Shown: positions 52,418 to 62,830, numbered from the stretch's first letter. The stretch: 64,000 nt of DNA from Effrenium voratum (GCA_963377175.1 CAUJNA010003783.1:558004-622003), one strand, 5' to 3'. Program-made: numbers and translations. The notes: generated by a model not told the origin, from the sequence alone.

Positions 52418-52649
52418 CTACTTTGGTCCATGTCCAATCATGGCCCAGGTTAAGCTTGGATTTTCAGGTCGCGCCGAATGTGCATCGCTCAAAGGGCCCT
52501 GTTTTCTAACCTTAGCAGAAAGTTCTACCAAATGCCACCCAGTGTTTATCCTGAGGGGCGGGGTGAGGTCCTTCCAATCCTTGTGAGCTTTTGTAGAGTC
52601 ATGGATGTAAATTGCTGGGTCCGCCGCTCACATGAGCAACAAAGTAGTG

Positions 52650-52720
52650 CTCACTCTCCCAAAGCCGACCTTTTGACCTTTTAGTTTTCCTGGTTTGGTC
52701 TATTTTGTGTCAAGATCCCG
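52650..52720. mobile_element. MITE-like family J, fragment
   Basis: cactctcccaaagccgacc then ttttgaccttttagttttcc and tggtttggtctattttgtg. Confidence 0.5.
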
Positions 52721-52939
52721 GTTGCCCTTTCATTTCCACTTCCGTTGAGCAAGTGAGTCACTGGCAGACTGTTGGCTACAAATGGTCCAGCGCTGGGCAA
52801 ACCTGGCGCTAGGTCTTTGACACGCTCATGGAGGACCCTTCCGCGGGATACCGACGCAAGTCCAAATCTCCCAGTCGCCCGGGGGCCAAGCGATGCAACC
52901 GATCTTGTGTTGGGTGTCCCAACTGAACCCAAGACAAAA

Positions 52940-53060
52940 CTGCGGATGGCCGAAATCCATTTCGCACCGCTTTGAGACCATGGGAAAGCATTGCTTGTTG
53001 GTATTTCCACTCATCCTTCCAGGGTTTCTTTGGTGCGAAATGGACTTCGTCCATCTACAG
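52940..53060 (-). mobile_element. MITE-like family E, copy 4
   Basis: CTGCGGATGGCCGAAATCCA to TTCGTCCATCTACAG. On minus it begins GTAGATGG and ends CGCAG. It abuts the long palindromic element that starts at 53061. Confidence 0.85.
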
Positions 53061-53298
53061 TACTGGGATAGGGTCGTACTTACGCTGGAGTTATAAGTGA
53101 CTTAGCACTTAGCTTGGACTTATAAGTAACTTATCTTGAACTTAGAAAAGAGGTTTTTCTAAGTCCGCTAAGTTCATTCTAAGTTCATTGAGTTTGCAAA
53201 CACATGCGTTTTGAAGCATGGCAGTGATGAAGCATTACGCGCTGGAAATCACACATTTTCGTGTGACTCAACGCAGCAGGGCAGGGGCGCGCGCGCGC

Positions 53299-54000
53299 GC
53301 ATGCAGTTTACGCTGTTTGTTCGCGCTGCTTCGCACGCTTGGCTCGATGGAGCCGGAGCATTTTTTGCACTGATTGACTCGGTTTAATTTTGTTGTGCGA
53401 TAATCGTTTCTATATAGTGTCTCCGCTGGCGGCCGGTCCGCCTTCATATAGTCGCATGGGGTGGTTTCTCCGCCGGCGGCCGGTCCGCCCATTTTGCTTT
53501 TCTCGTTTGATGATATATCATTGTAGCGGTGGTTCCGCTGGCGGCCGGTCCGCCAAGCTTTTTTTGCCACGTTCATTTTCATTTCGAGATGGCACTTGAA
53601 GCGGTTGTCCGCTGGCGGCTGGTCCGCCCAGGAATTGTTCGGCGTGATTTTTATTTCGAGATGGCACTTGAAGCGGTGGTCTGATGGCACCTTGCGATTT
53701 TTTGCATGTTTGGATTGTGAGTGCGCGGATGAAAGGCTGCAAGACTCAATCAAGGCTCCAGAATCCAGACTGCTGACTGCAAACTCCACACTCCAGACTG
53801 CAGACTCCAGACTGCAGACTGCAGACTCCAAACTGCAGACTCCAGACTGCAAACTCCAGACTCCAGACTGCAGACTCCAGACTGCAGACTCCAGGCTGCA
53901 GACTCCAGACTCCAGACTCCAGACTCCAGACTGCAGACTCCAGGCTGCAGACTCCAGACTGCAGACTCCAGACTGCAGACTCCAGACTGCAGACTCCTGA
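53299..54000. repeat. Left arm of the giant palindrome
   Basis: From gcatgcagtttacgctgttt through repeated GC-rich 20-mers to the CTCCAGACTGCAGA minisatellite. It is matched in inverse orientation by 54300-54960 with only scattered differences; for example cgataatcg pairs with cgattattg. Confidence 0.9.
53423..53628. repeat. Four GC-rich 20-mers in the left arm
   Basis: CCGCTGGCGGCCGGTCCGCC and close variants start at 53423, 53470, 53535 and 53609, spaced about 47-74 bp. Complementary copies occur in the right arm. The word is itself partly palindromic. It resembles an iterated protein-binding site, but no binding factor is known to me. Confidence 0.8.
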
Positions 54001-54057
54001 CTCCAGAATCCAGACTCCTGACTCCAGAATTCACAGTCCAGACCCCAGAATCCAGCA
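53756..54057. repeat. CTCCAGACTGCAGA minisatellite, left block
   Basis: About twenty imperfect 7- or 14-bp units of ctccagactgcaga with PstI-like ctgcag words. The inverse block lies at 54300-54505. Confidence 0.9.
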
Positions 54058-54299
54058 TCCAGACAGCCCCGCCCCAAAGCCCGGAAAGGCCGGTGCAGTT
54101 TTTTCGAACTTAACAAAACTTAACTTAACTTAACCTGGGCGGGTCGTGTGGAGCCGTGGAGTCCCTATTGTAACTCAATCAACTTAACTGCCAAACTTTC
54201 CCCGTGAGGCCCAGTTGCGTCACCACGACTTAACATAACTTAACTTGGCCCCGTGGCCGAATTCCACCACAAAATGATCAGGATCCTGGAGCCAGGAGT
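54058..54299. other. Spacer at the centre of the palindrome
   Basis: About 240 bp of mostly unique sequence with aacttaacttaactta-type words at both sides (54113-54133, 54228-54244). No gene. Confidence 0.6.
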
Positions 54300-54960
54300 C
54301 ATTGTGTCTGGAATCTGGAATCTCGAGTCTGCAGTCTGGATTCTGGAGTTGGCAGTCTGGACTCTGCAGTCTGGAGTCTGCAGTCTGGAGTCTGCAGTCT
54401 GGAGTCTGGAGTTTGCAGTCTGGAGTCTGCAGTTTGGAGTCTGCAGTCTGGAGTCTGCAGTCTGGAGTGTGGAGTTTGCAGTCAGCAGTCTGGATTCTGG
54501 AGCCTTGATTGAGTCTTGCAGCCTTTCACCCGCGCACTCACAATCCAAACATGCAAAAAATCGCAAGGTGCCATCAGACCACCGCTTCAAGTGCCATCTC
54601 GAAATAAAAATCACGCCGAACAATTCCTGGGCGGACCAGCCGCCAGCGGACAACCGCTTCAAGTGCCATCTCGAAATGAAAATGAACGTGGCAAAAAAAG
54701 CTTGGCGGACCGGCCGCCAGCGGAACCACCGCTACAATGATTTCTCATCAAACGAGAAAGCAAAATGGGCGGACCGGCCGCCGGCGGAGAAACCACCCCA
54801 TGCGACTATATGAAGGCGGACCGGCCGCCAGCGGAGACACCGCTATAGAAACGATTATTGGACAACAAAATTAAACCGAGTCAATCAGTGCAAAAAATGC
54901 TCCGGCTCCATCGAGCCAAGCGTGCGAAGCAGCGCGAACAAACAGCGTAAACTGCATGCG
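54300..54960. repeat. Right arm of the giant palindrome
   Basis: Inverse complement of the left arm, ending aacagcgtaaactgcatgcg. It includes the inverse minisatellite (54300-54505) and the inverse GC-rich 20-mers. Confidence 0.9.
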
Positions 54961-55218
54961 CGATGGCTCACTGCGCGGTCCTGCCGCGATGGCTCACTGC
55001 GCGGTCCTGCCGCGATGGTCGCAGCGCGGTCCTGCCGCGATGGTCGTTGCGCGGTCCTGCCGCGATGGTCGCTGCGCGGTCCTGCCGCGATGGTCGCTGC
55101 GCGGTCCTGCCGCGATGGTCGCTGCGCGGTCCTGCCGCGATGGCTCGCTGCGCGGTCCTGCCGCGATGGCTCACTGCGCGGTCCTGCCGCGATGGTCGCT
55201 GCGCGGTCCTGCCGCGAT
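54961..55218. repeat. 25-26 bp tandem array, about ten units
   Basis: Unit gcgatggtcgctgcgcggtc-ctgcc, with gcgatggctcactgcgcggt variants mixed in. It is present only on the right side of the palindrome. Confidence 0.92.
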
Positions 55219-55848
55219 GTGTTTTCCAAACATGGAAGCGGCCCCGCCGCCGCTACGCCGTGTTCCGCCCTGCGCGGTCTAGCCGGGAGCGACCGTACGT
55301 CTCGAAAAATGATGCGCGCGCGCGTAGTCCGGTGTCAGGCTTTCTCTCTCGTTCAGCGATGTGGTCCGCAACATGTCAGGGGTAGCGCACGCGTGCTTTT
55401 TCGCACGCAGGCAGACACGTAGACTCAGCGAGGTAGACGCGTTTGGGACATTGCTTCGCAAGCGCTGAATGACCGAAGGCTGTTTTCCTCAAATGGTGCT
55501 AAAAAGCTAAGTCCCAGCTAAGTTCATTCTAAGTCCCGGCACCCGGAACTTAGCTCGAACTTATAAGTGGGCCTATCTAAGTTAAACATAGACAAGTAAC
55601 TTATAACTATCCTCGGACTTAGCAAACTTATAAGTCCATTTGTCCCACGTTATAAGTCCACTTGTAGTAACTTATAACTCAAGTTATAAGTACGACCCTA
55701 TCCCAGTAGGTCCCTTGAGGCTCCCCGGCTTCCGTTTTCGGGCGGTTGAAAGGGCTACCTACCCCCAACGCGGACAACGAGGCGTGACCTTTGCCGGCGA
55801 GGACAAGGCTGGCGGGCGGCAGCCTTTGGCGCAATAGCTGGGGACATC

Positions 55849-55888
55849 AACACCCGGGTGGATGAGGGTTAGTGTTACTGTACAGACC
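55849..55888. mobile_element. MITE-like family F, end fragment
   Basis: acatcaacacccgggtggatgagggttagtg matches the left end of copies 30191 and 34031. The rest is missing. Confidence 0.5.
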
Positions 55889-56142
55889 CCTGGCTCAAAA
55901 CTCTGCAACAGACACCACTGGTTTTGCAAAGAGTATCTGAAGGTAAAGATTGTGACTCTTTTTTTTTCCCGTGGTACCCTTTTTTGGCGGTTTTAAAGGG
56001 AAACCCATAGGGAACCGAAGCCATTTTGGGGGGTCCAACCTCAAAAGCGGCCGGCCTGGGATATGGGTGGCCTTCATATTAGGCGTTTGGCTCATGGCCT
56101 TCCCGCGGCGCGCCTGTCACGCCCCGGCCTGCCAACAAAGCC

Positions 56143-57216
56143 ATGACACACCCGCCCGCGTTACCGAAGGCGCTGGATGACTTTGCCTGCTTTCGTGTTT
56201 GGTTTGTGCTACAGTCTGATGGCACCCCTGATGTTCATCTCGCTGTGGTACAAGGGCAAGATGACCTCCTGTCGTGGCCTCGTGGCCTGCTGTCATGCCC
56301 AAGCCTGGCACAACAATCACGGTGTCTCTTCACGGGTTTATATGATCACTCAGGTGATTCTTGCCTGTGCATATTCAAGTGCTTCGCTTGCGCGGGTGGT
56401 CCAGCCCTCTGGAAACCAACCTCGGATGCTTTCGTGTCAGCCGTACCTCCGGGAACTCCTTGCAAAGCGGTCAAGCATGCGGTTCCTTTTTGTGGAGCTT
56501 TTGCTGGTTGGTCACATGCAGTACACCTCTTGCAGAAGCAGAGTGTCCAAATCAGGAGCGTTGCAGCCCTGGACTTGGAGGAATCCACCATCAAAAGCTA
56601 TTGTGTCTCATTTGGACCCACATGCTTTTCGCCGGGCACACCTGTGGGCTCATTCCTGCATCTACATGTTGTTCCGCCCTTTGCTTGGCATGCTGGCATA
56701 AGTGATAGATATCGGCAGCATGCATTCTCGCCATTGCAGTGTGATCTCTGGTCTGTCAATTGCCCTTGTGTTTCTTGGAGTCAATCGGGACGAAAGCAAG
56801 GATTGCATAGTGAAGGTGGCCGTGTATTGATCTGTACCACTGCCAATGCGGCTATGTCCAGACCGCTAGCCATCTGCTGTGAACAAGGGGCAGAATTCCA
56901 GTCGCACCCGGATTGCGAAGTTGTTGCCGATGTCTGGCAGCAAGCTGGCTTTCGTATAAATAGAGAAGGAGTGTTCGACCTCCAGGAGGTTGGTCCTGTC
57001 AGGAGGAGACGCTATCTCTCGGTCTTAGTGCGCAAAGTCCTGCCGTGTGCACCAGGGATCAATGTGATGAGCAAGTGGACTAGCCTTGGCCCCTTCACGC
57101 CTGCTTCTGAAGGTGCCATGATTGAGTTACCAGCAAGCTTGGAGAACCAACTTTTCCCAGGTCTTAAGTTGTACTGGAACCCGGAGTTACTGCCAAGGAC
57201 AACAAGCAAAAAATGA
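56143..57216 (+). CDS. C5-cytosine DNA methyltransferase-like protein
   Basis: A 357-codon ORF, the second-strongest coding signal. Motif I-like PFCGAFAGWSHAV is at residues 115-127 and an acidic ALDLEES follows. Motif IV-like NCPCVSWSQSGRKQG is at 206-220 with the Pro-Cys pair (Cys 209). Motif VI-like CCEQG is at 245-249 (Glu 247), and motif VIII-like VGPVRRRRYLSVLVRK at 283-298. Known: these motifs bind AdoMet and form the covalent cytosine intermediate. Motifs IX and X are not visible before the TGA, so the enzyme may be truncated or continue in another exon. A likely exon start is ttaccgaag|GCGCTG (56170) in phase 0. Dinoflagellate retrotransposons are known to carry such domains, but no reverse transcriptase is present here. 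Confidence 0.75.
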   Translation: MTHPPALPKALDDFACFRVWFVLQSDGTPDVHLAVVQGQDDLLSWPRGLLSCPSLAQQSRCLFTGLYDHSGDSCLCIFKCFACAGGPALWKPTSDAFVSAVPPGTPCKAVKHAVPFCGAFAGWSHAVHLLQKQSVQIRSVAALDLEESTIKSYCVSFGPTCFSPGTPVGSFLHLHVVPPFAWHAGISDRYRQHAFSPLQCDLWSVNCPCVSWSQSGRKQGLHSEGGRVLICTTANAAMSRPLAICCEQGAEFQSHPDCEVVADVWQQAGFRINREGVFDLQEVGPVRRRRYLSVLVRKVLPCAPGINVMSKWTSLGPFTPASEGAMIELPASLENQLFPGLKLYWNPELLPRTTSKK

Positions 57217-57304
57217 GCTGACCCAACTGATTAAGTGAGGCTCAGCAGACCAAATCGCACACTGGCTTTGCACCCGGTGATGTAACGCGTGGTTTTGTCG
57301 TGTG

Positions 57305-57697
57305 TTAACCGAGCCATTCCCTTGACGCCAAGCGGCGCACTCTTGGCCCCCAGTTGGACCAAGCAGGTGCCTTTTCCTCGGGGCAAATAGCTGCCCTGGG
57401 GCAGTTAATGCATATCTGCAGCCAACTCAGTTTGGTCTTAATAACAGACCCTGAGGCTATGCTATATGGCACTGCCTTCTCAATATGTCGCAGTCTATGT
57501 TTGACTTCGACCTTGTAGTATTGGGTTTTGCCTCTTCCTCGCGCATCTGTCGCTTGAGGGTTGACAGTGCGGACTGTCCGTCTTTGCTTCGGCGGGGGGC
57601 GGGCAGTGAAGTCAAGCGTGACGGTGACCTTCATATTGGTGAATTGTTTGGGACCCAACTTTGGTTTGATTGGCCGGCCATGAACAGCAACGATCAT
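57305..57697 (-). CDS. Possible minus-strand coding segment, basic
   Basis: A 130-codon frame starting MIVAVHGRPIKPKLGPKQFT, then NMKVTVTLDFTARPPPKQRR, TDARGRGKTQYYKVEVKHRL and later WSNWGPRVRRLASREWLG. Protein-like and basic. A plus frame (57485-57706, MSQSMFDFDLVVLGFASSSR) overlaps and is also plausible. If minus, it converges on the methyltransferase-like ORF. No domain is recognised. Confidence 0.35.
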   Translation of the reverse strand: MIVAVHGRPIKPKLGPKQFTNMKVTVTLDFTARPPPKQRRTVRTVNPQATDARGRGKTQYYKVEVKHRLRHIEKAVPYSIASGSVIKTKLSWLQICINCPRAAICPEEKAPAWSNWGPRVRRLASREWLG

Positions 57698-57817
57698 TTA
57701 GCGTGAAGAGGACTGAGGCGAGGACTGGACAGCAACTCGGCTCAGGACTCGAATAAACACATCGTTTGGTTCAAAAAGGCATGTTGGATGATGGTGTCCC
57801 TTGAGTTCACGTTCGCA

Positions 57818-57987
57818 GCACTGCCTGGACGAATGGCACATGTTGACCTTGGTGGATCGTGTGCTCATTGCCGCTTGCGAGCGCATGCCGCACACGGAGC
57901 AGCGTGCGGCTTGGCTGGACGGTGGCGCGCGCAGCATTGGCGTAGCTGCTGAATTCATGTACAAGCTGCTTCGTGGCCCGGATGGGG
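57818..57987 (+). CDS. Probable exon, unknown
   Basis: Between a good acceptor (cacgttcgcag|CAC) and a donor (GATGGG|GTTAGT) the frame reads HCLDEWHMLTLVDRVLIAAC, ERMPHTEQRAAWLDGGARSI and GVAAEFMYKLLRGPDG. Both splice sites and the helix-rich, GC-biased sequence make this one of the best isolated exons. The donor coincides with the start of a family F remnant (GTTAGTAGTTCTGGG). It may belong to the same transcript as the methyltransferase-like ORF upstream. No domain is recognised. Confidence 0.55.
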
Positions 57988-58041
57988 TTAGTAGTTCTGG
58001 GATTACGACCATTTTCATGCCAGGTGTTGATTGTGACTCAC
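57986..58041. mobile_element. MITE-like family F, end fragment at an exon border
   Basis: gggattacgaccattttcatgccaggtgttgattgtgactcac matches the right half of copy 30191. It starts at the donor of the 57818-57987 exon. Confidence 0.6.
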
Positions 58042-58059
58042 GTGTTACTTCAGAGTAGA

Positions 58060-59900
58060 CTAAGCCCCAAGGTGTAGGAAAGAGACCCAAAGGAGTAGTT
58101 GGCTTTCCGTTTGCTTTCCTTCAAAACATGTTCAAGTCGAAGGCAAAGGGCATTAAGACTGAGGCTGCCGATTTCCATTTCACGTTCAGTTTACACTTGA
58201 AGCACTGAACCTGCATCAACGCTTAACATCTGACTGATTCCCTCCCCCACAGGCTAACATGGAACCCAGAGAACCATCAGTTTCGAGGAATCTTCTTTTG
58301 TGGAAGGACTTCTTTTGGGCTTCCACGTCAATTTGCAGAGCAATTTCATGATTGAAAAATATTGTCACGGCTTGGGCTTGAACCTGGGCCAAGTCATTTG
58401 CCTAAAGCCGGCTTCGGGTTTAAGGGGCCCATGCAAAGTCAGCTTTTGATCCGGCCCATGCTCATTGAGAGGATCTTCAAGCAGATTCCACCAAGTTGGC
58501 TGATGAGCCCCCAAGGAACTGATGCCGTCGGCTTCCCTTTGCGTACAAGAGTGCCCTGCCTCACCAACTTTTTGCCCTTTTGGTGGTTTCTTGGCGGTTC
58601 CCAGACATCCATCCCACCCCTTAGAGTTTTTAGTTGTTGTTTTTTTGTTTGGCTGGTTTAGTCGTCGGGTTGCCGAATTTGTCGGAAACGAGGGCGGCGT
58701 TTTTCGGGGATCTGAAAACGGACAGCCCAGGTCTTTACTCATTTTTTGTTTCAGCCAGACCAGTTGTTACGTTTTGCAGCCCAGATCCGTCTCCAGTTAT
58801 CGCTCCTCGGGTTTTCCTTCCGATGCCAGGGTGACAAGCCTTCCGGCATTCAGCGCCCAGCGTGGAGCTGAGCGACTGTGGGGGTGGGGAGTTATAAATG
58901 GGGGCTTTTACTCGGTGGCGCCTTTTGGTCGCGTGTGTTTTTGGCGCTGCACGGTACTCTTTTTGGCTTGGTTGACGAGGTTTAAAAGTAAAGCTCTGTA
59001 TCTCCCGCACCCAAACTCTTTCTCACGCAAGCTTGTCGGTTTGGTTTGGTTTGGCTCTGTTTTGGAAACTCTGCATCGCTTTTGGAAACTGCGAGGCCAC
59101 GTAGATTCGGTGCATGTTTGGTCGGCTGAACACTCGGAGCTTTTGGGCTTTGGGGTTGGCGTTGGCTTTGGGGCTCTTGGGCTTTGGGGTTGCCTGGGGG
59201 GGGGGGGGTTGGCTTTGTTGACGGGCTGAAAGTGGTCTGTTGCGACCTCAAAGGACGTTTTTCATTGACCTTTTGGTTTCCAGCAAGTTGTGACACCCAT
59301 CTTGGTGTGTCTCAAAATAGGGGAACCCCTCGATTGGGAGGGTGCAAAGGGATGCCAACAGCATTAACAAATATGCCTGGAACTCGAACCCTCCGAAAAC
59401 CACTTGTTTCTTTGACAAACCCTCCGAAAACCCACCGTTGTTGTGAGATACTTGGGCTCAACTCCACTTGTTGAAGGCCAGTTTGAGGGTCCAGGTGTCT
59501 AGCTTGGCCAAGCGTCGATATGGTTTTTCCCCCGCCGCGATTTCCGGAGCGGCGATGTCTGGAGGCGACGGGCTACATTCGGCAAGTGCCACCAGAGCCT
59601 GGGCGCCTGACGGGCTGAGTCGAGCTGAGTCGGGCCACTCCCTGAGTTCCTGGAAAATAGTCAGTCAAACTTTTGGGGTTTGGAGCATTTGGCAAACGAA
59701 AAGTTCGAACTTTGGCCATTCCACTCAGGAAGTGTTTCTTTTTTCAGGGTTTCCGAGCCATTTCCTTTTGTGGAACCTCCAAGCGTGGCGATCGGTTTAG
59801 TGGAAACCACCAGTTTCTTTCGCAACTTTTGAAGGGGAAATCCAGTGACCCCTGTTGGACGTTTTAGGAAGACCATTTCTTTGGTGCATTTTGCTTGGCT
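58060..59900. other. No supported gene
   Basis: A plus ORF of 235 codons (58522-59229) is open but hydrophobic, compositionally odd (T/G-rich strand) and lacks splice support. A ggggggggggg run lies at 59200. Confidence 0.3.
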
Positions 59901-59903
59901 GTT

Positions 59904-59976
59904 AGGACTTTAACTTTTTGCCAACTAATGGGTTTTCCACTCAACCACTAAAAGCTAAACTTTTTTAGCAGGGGAG
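59904..59976. mobile_element. MITE-like family B, copy 3
   Basis: taggactttaactttttgcc to ttttttagcaggggagcag, with actcaaccactaaaagct inside. Confidence 0.65.
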
Positions 59977-62150
59977 CAGAAAGCAACAAAGTTTTGTCTG
60001 AGAACTAAAGCTTCAGACTTTTGTTGGCCAATCCGCTCAGGAAGTGAGTCAAGACACGCCTGAGGGTTCCCAAGTATTGCCGGATACGGATCTTTGCAGA
60101 GGGTGCTGCTTCTAGAGCGGCTTAGAGGAAACTGGAACACCACCCTTTTTCGGGGAGGTCACCCGCTTAGCTTGCTTCTTTCCTTCTTTTTTTGGGGCAG
60201 GGGGGGTGTTCCATCATGTTCCCTTTTGACCACACAAGCCCAAGCTCCACGGCCATGAAGCTTTCCAGAAAGCCGAGAAAGAAAGCACTCAAAAGCTTAC
60301 GCGCCACAGAAACACATATGCCCCAAATGATTGGAAGCCTATTGTGAATTTGGGGAGTACATGGGGGGACAACCCAAATTCCCCACAAAAACAGAGGGGG
60401 CCAGATGTCCAAGGTGCTTTCGGGAAACAAAGGATGTGTTCCGTTGCTCACACCAGCCTAACGATTGCAGACAAGCAGCCTAATGGATTTCGGGGGCACC
60501 GCAAGAATCCCTCGGTGCCAAAACGGGGAAACACCCTAAACCCATTTCTAGGTGTTTCTGCGGGAAAACCGCCGCGTTTTGGTTTGCTTTGGTATAGACC
60601 ATTCTGTAAGACTCATTTATACACGGAGCTTACGGCGGCTGATTCAGAACCTGACGTTTTGGCTGCCACACAGACCTGAGGAATCTTGTGGGGTGATGTT
60701 TAGACGGGGTCGTGGTGCGTTTTTCATTGCCGACGGTTTCCTTTCTGCTATTGTTTTTCTGGACACCAGAAATGACCCATCAACTTTGGAGGGTTGCATA
60801 TCCCATTTGGAGACAAAACCATATACATGTGAGCGAGAGCTATATATATATAGATATGATCTCGACTTCATACAATGGAATTACATACACTTTGACATGA
60901 AGCCAATGCTGCGTGTATGAGAAATGCACGATATGACCAGGGTGTCGGTGTTTGGTGGTTTCCAGTAGTTGTTGGTGGCCAACATAGGCCAATACCCAGG
61001 AAGGCAACCTCCCCAGCTACATGGAACCCACCAGCTACATGGAACAAGAAGCTGGACCCAGCCGCCCGAGAGCCTCAGCCGACGGATCCCCGCCGACGGC
61101 GGCATTTCCAGGGTCCATGAGCTTTGCGGCCCCGATGGACGGCCTTTGGACTAAGTGCTGAGCGGCGCGAGGCGCGCTCTCCTCAGATGGGGCGGGGGGC
61201 GGGGGGGGAGTTGGGTTGCTAGGGGTGGGGAGGCGAAAAGTTTTCCCCATAGAACACCAGCCCCAAAATGGGTACCCTCATGTCGTTTTTGGAGGGTTCC
61301 AAGGATGTTGTGGTTTTTCCAGGGAAGCCAAAAGAAATAACCATCCCATTTTGGTACACACCCAAAAGTTGCCAGACTTGACTCAAAGACATCTTCGCCC
61401 GCCTGGGCCCTTTGGTGTTGTTTTCCGGCAGCTTCTCCTTGAAACAGCAAACAATTCACTTTTTGCAGGCAGTCTACGGTAAGTCTAGCCAACTTACAAG
61501 GACTTGGGGATTCGGGGTGTCCATTGAGTTTCCATCTCCTCTCCGTACAGTAAAATCGGTAAAATCTAGGGAACTCACCGATTCAGCGCACGTATCAAGA
61601 CTCCCCGCAGTTGGGGTTCTGTAATTGCAGTTTGTGAAAATTGGAACTTGAGGATTACCCCCTGAAGTCGGGGCAGCACGGAGCTCAATTTTCTCCAACC
61701 CTCATTCGCCCACCTCGAGTTTTTTGCCAATAAGTTACATGCAGTTACATCAAAGCCTGGGGATGAAGGCGTAACCAGCCTGAGACCACCTACACAACCA
61801 GACGAGGTTGAGCGGAAACCGCAGAACCACTTGCCGGTAGCCGACTCTCGTCCTTCGGTCAAGGAAAAACCAAATAGTAGAACCACGACAACGGCCGAGG
61901 AAAAGTTGCCGGACCCCGACAGAAACTCGAAAAGCCCCACAGAAAGCCTGCGGACAGACACGAGCTGTTTGAAGCCGCCTGCCCGAAAAGGGATGGTTCA
62001 TAGGTCTGCTGCCTTTCAACGACATCGGACCCTCATAAGAGAAGCTTTTGGCTGGCTGTTGGCTGGCTTTCAAAGACTGTGGCAAATGTGCAGGTGTGAC
62101 ACTAATCTGCGCAGGGCATATTTTATCTATATGCATAATAGTATTAAACA
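59977..62150. other. No supported gene
   Basis: One weak plus frame (about 61060-61154, PPESLSRRIPADGGISRVHE) and several overlapping ORFs of 60-150 codons without splice support. No clear family copy. Confidence 0.3.
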
Positions 62151-62226
62151 AATATATATATATATATATATATATACATGCACATGTATGTGCCTATACA
62201 CATATATGTGTCTATATACATATATT
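62150..62226. repeat. TA-rich microsatellite
   Basis: A long run of tatatata, then acatatatgtgtctatataca. Confidence 0.9.
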
Positions 62227-62486
62227 GTCAACCTTCGATTCATCAAGGAAAAGCAATTGAGTGGTTTGTTCCCAGGCCTAGAGAGATGAATAAATTACCC
62301 TGCAATAGTTTTGCAGAATTTGGCAAACAATTAAGATCCTGAGCTAGTTGAGCTAGTTCAATTTGTTGCTCAGGGCAGCTGATTAAATTGAATTAGCCAA
62401 CAACTAAACGGTCCAGGGCCCAGTTAAAATGGTCAAAACTCAACATAATAAACAATAAACAAAAACCGCAATTCGCCAAATTTCTC

Positions 62487-62593
62487 TTCCATTTGCTTAA
62501 GAATGTTTTAGATTTTTCCCTGTTGGTTTTGAAGGGAATCTATCACTACTGGACATATGTGTATTTTGTCCACGGAACTTAAGCAAATGGAAG
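62487..62593. mobile_element. MITE-like family K, complete copy
   Basis: TTCCATTTGCTTAAGAATG at the left and GAACTTAAGCAAATGGAA at the right are terminal inverted repeats, with gggaatctatcactactggac inside. Confidence 0.8.
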
Positions 62594-62745
62594 TTGTCTT
62601 GCGCGTTTCTCCGAAGCTAACTAAAGAAGTTACACGGTTTTGAGTTGAAGGCCCCGCCAGGGCGAGTGACAAGTAAACATCGATGGCATAATTCCCGTGT
62701 TGCTTTAGTCATTCCCTTTACTTGGTGCTTCGCAGCCATCCGGTT

Positions 62746-62830
62746 CCTCAGCCTTTTAGATCATTCTAGTGTTTAGTGGGGATTTCCACTTAACCCACTG
62801 AAAGTTAGACTTTTAGCAGGGGATCTGAGG
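62746..62830. mobile_element. MITE-like family B, copy 4
   Basis: CCTCAGCCTTTTAGATC to AGCAGGGGATCTGAGG, with ctagtgtttagtgggg and cccactgaaagttagac inside. Confidence 0.78.

Larger units (their letters stand above)
53061..55708. mobile_element. 2.65 kb inverted-repeat element with a giant internal palindrome
   Basis: The left end TACTGGGATAGGGTCGTACT is inverse-complementary to the right end AGTACGACCCTATCCCAGTA. If the element begins CTGGGATAGG, the flanking dinucleotide is TA on both sides, a typical duplication for Tc1/mariner- or Harbinger-like transposons. Subterminal regions (53085-53200 and 55510-55690) are packed with aacttataagt-type palindromic words in inverted order. No transposase ORF is visible, so the element is probably non-autonomous. 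All ORFs inside are by-products of repeats. Confidence 0.85.

Noticed and set aside
53268..54813. ORFs of 282 and 186 codons with shared peptide sequence
   Set aside because: They lie in opposite arms of the palindrome and consist largely of minisatellite translation. The peptide identity follows from the inverted repeat.
54885..55422. Several overlapping ORFs rich in Arg, Ala and Cys
   Set aside because: All are frames of the 25-26 bp tandem array on both strands.
58522..59229. 235-codon plus ORF, hydrophobic
   Set aside because: T/G-rich strand with few stops, no recognisable domain, no splice sites, and a poly-G run inside.
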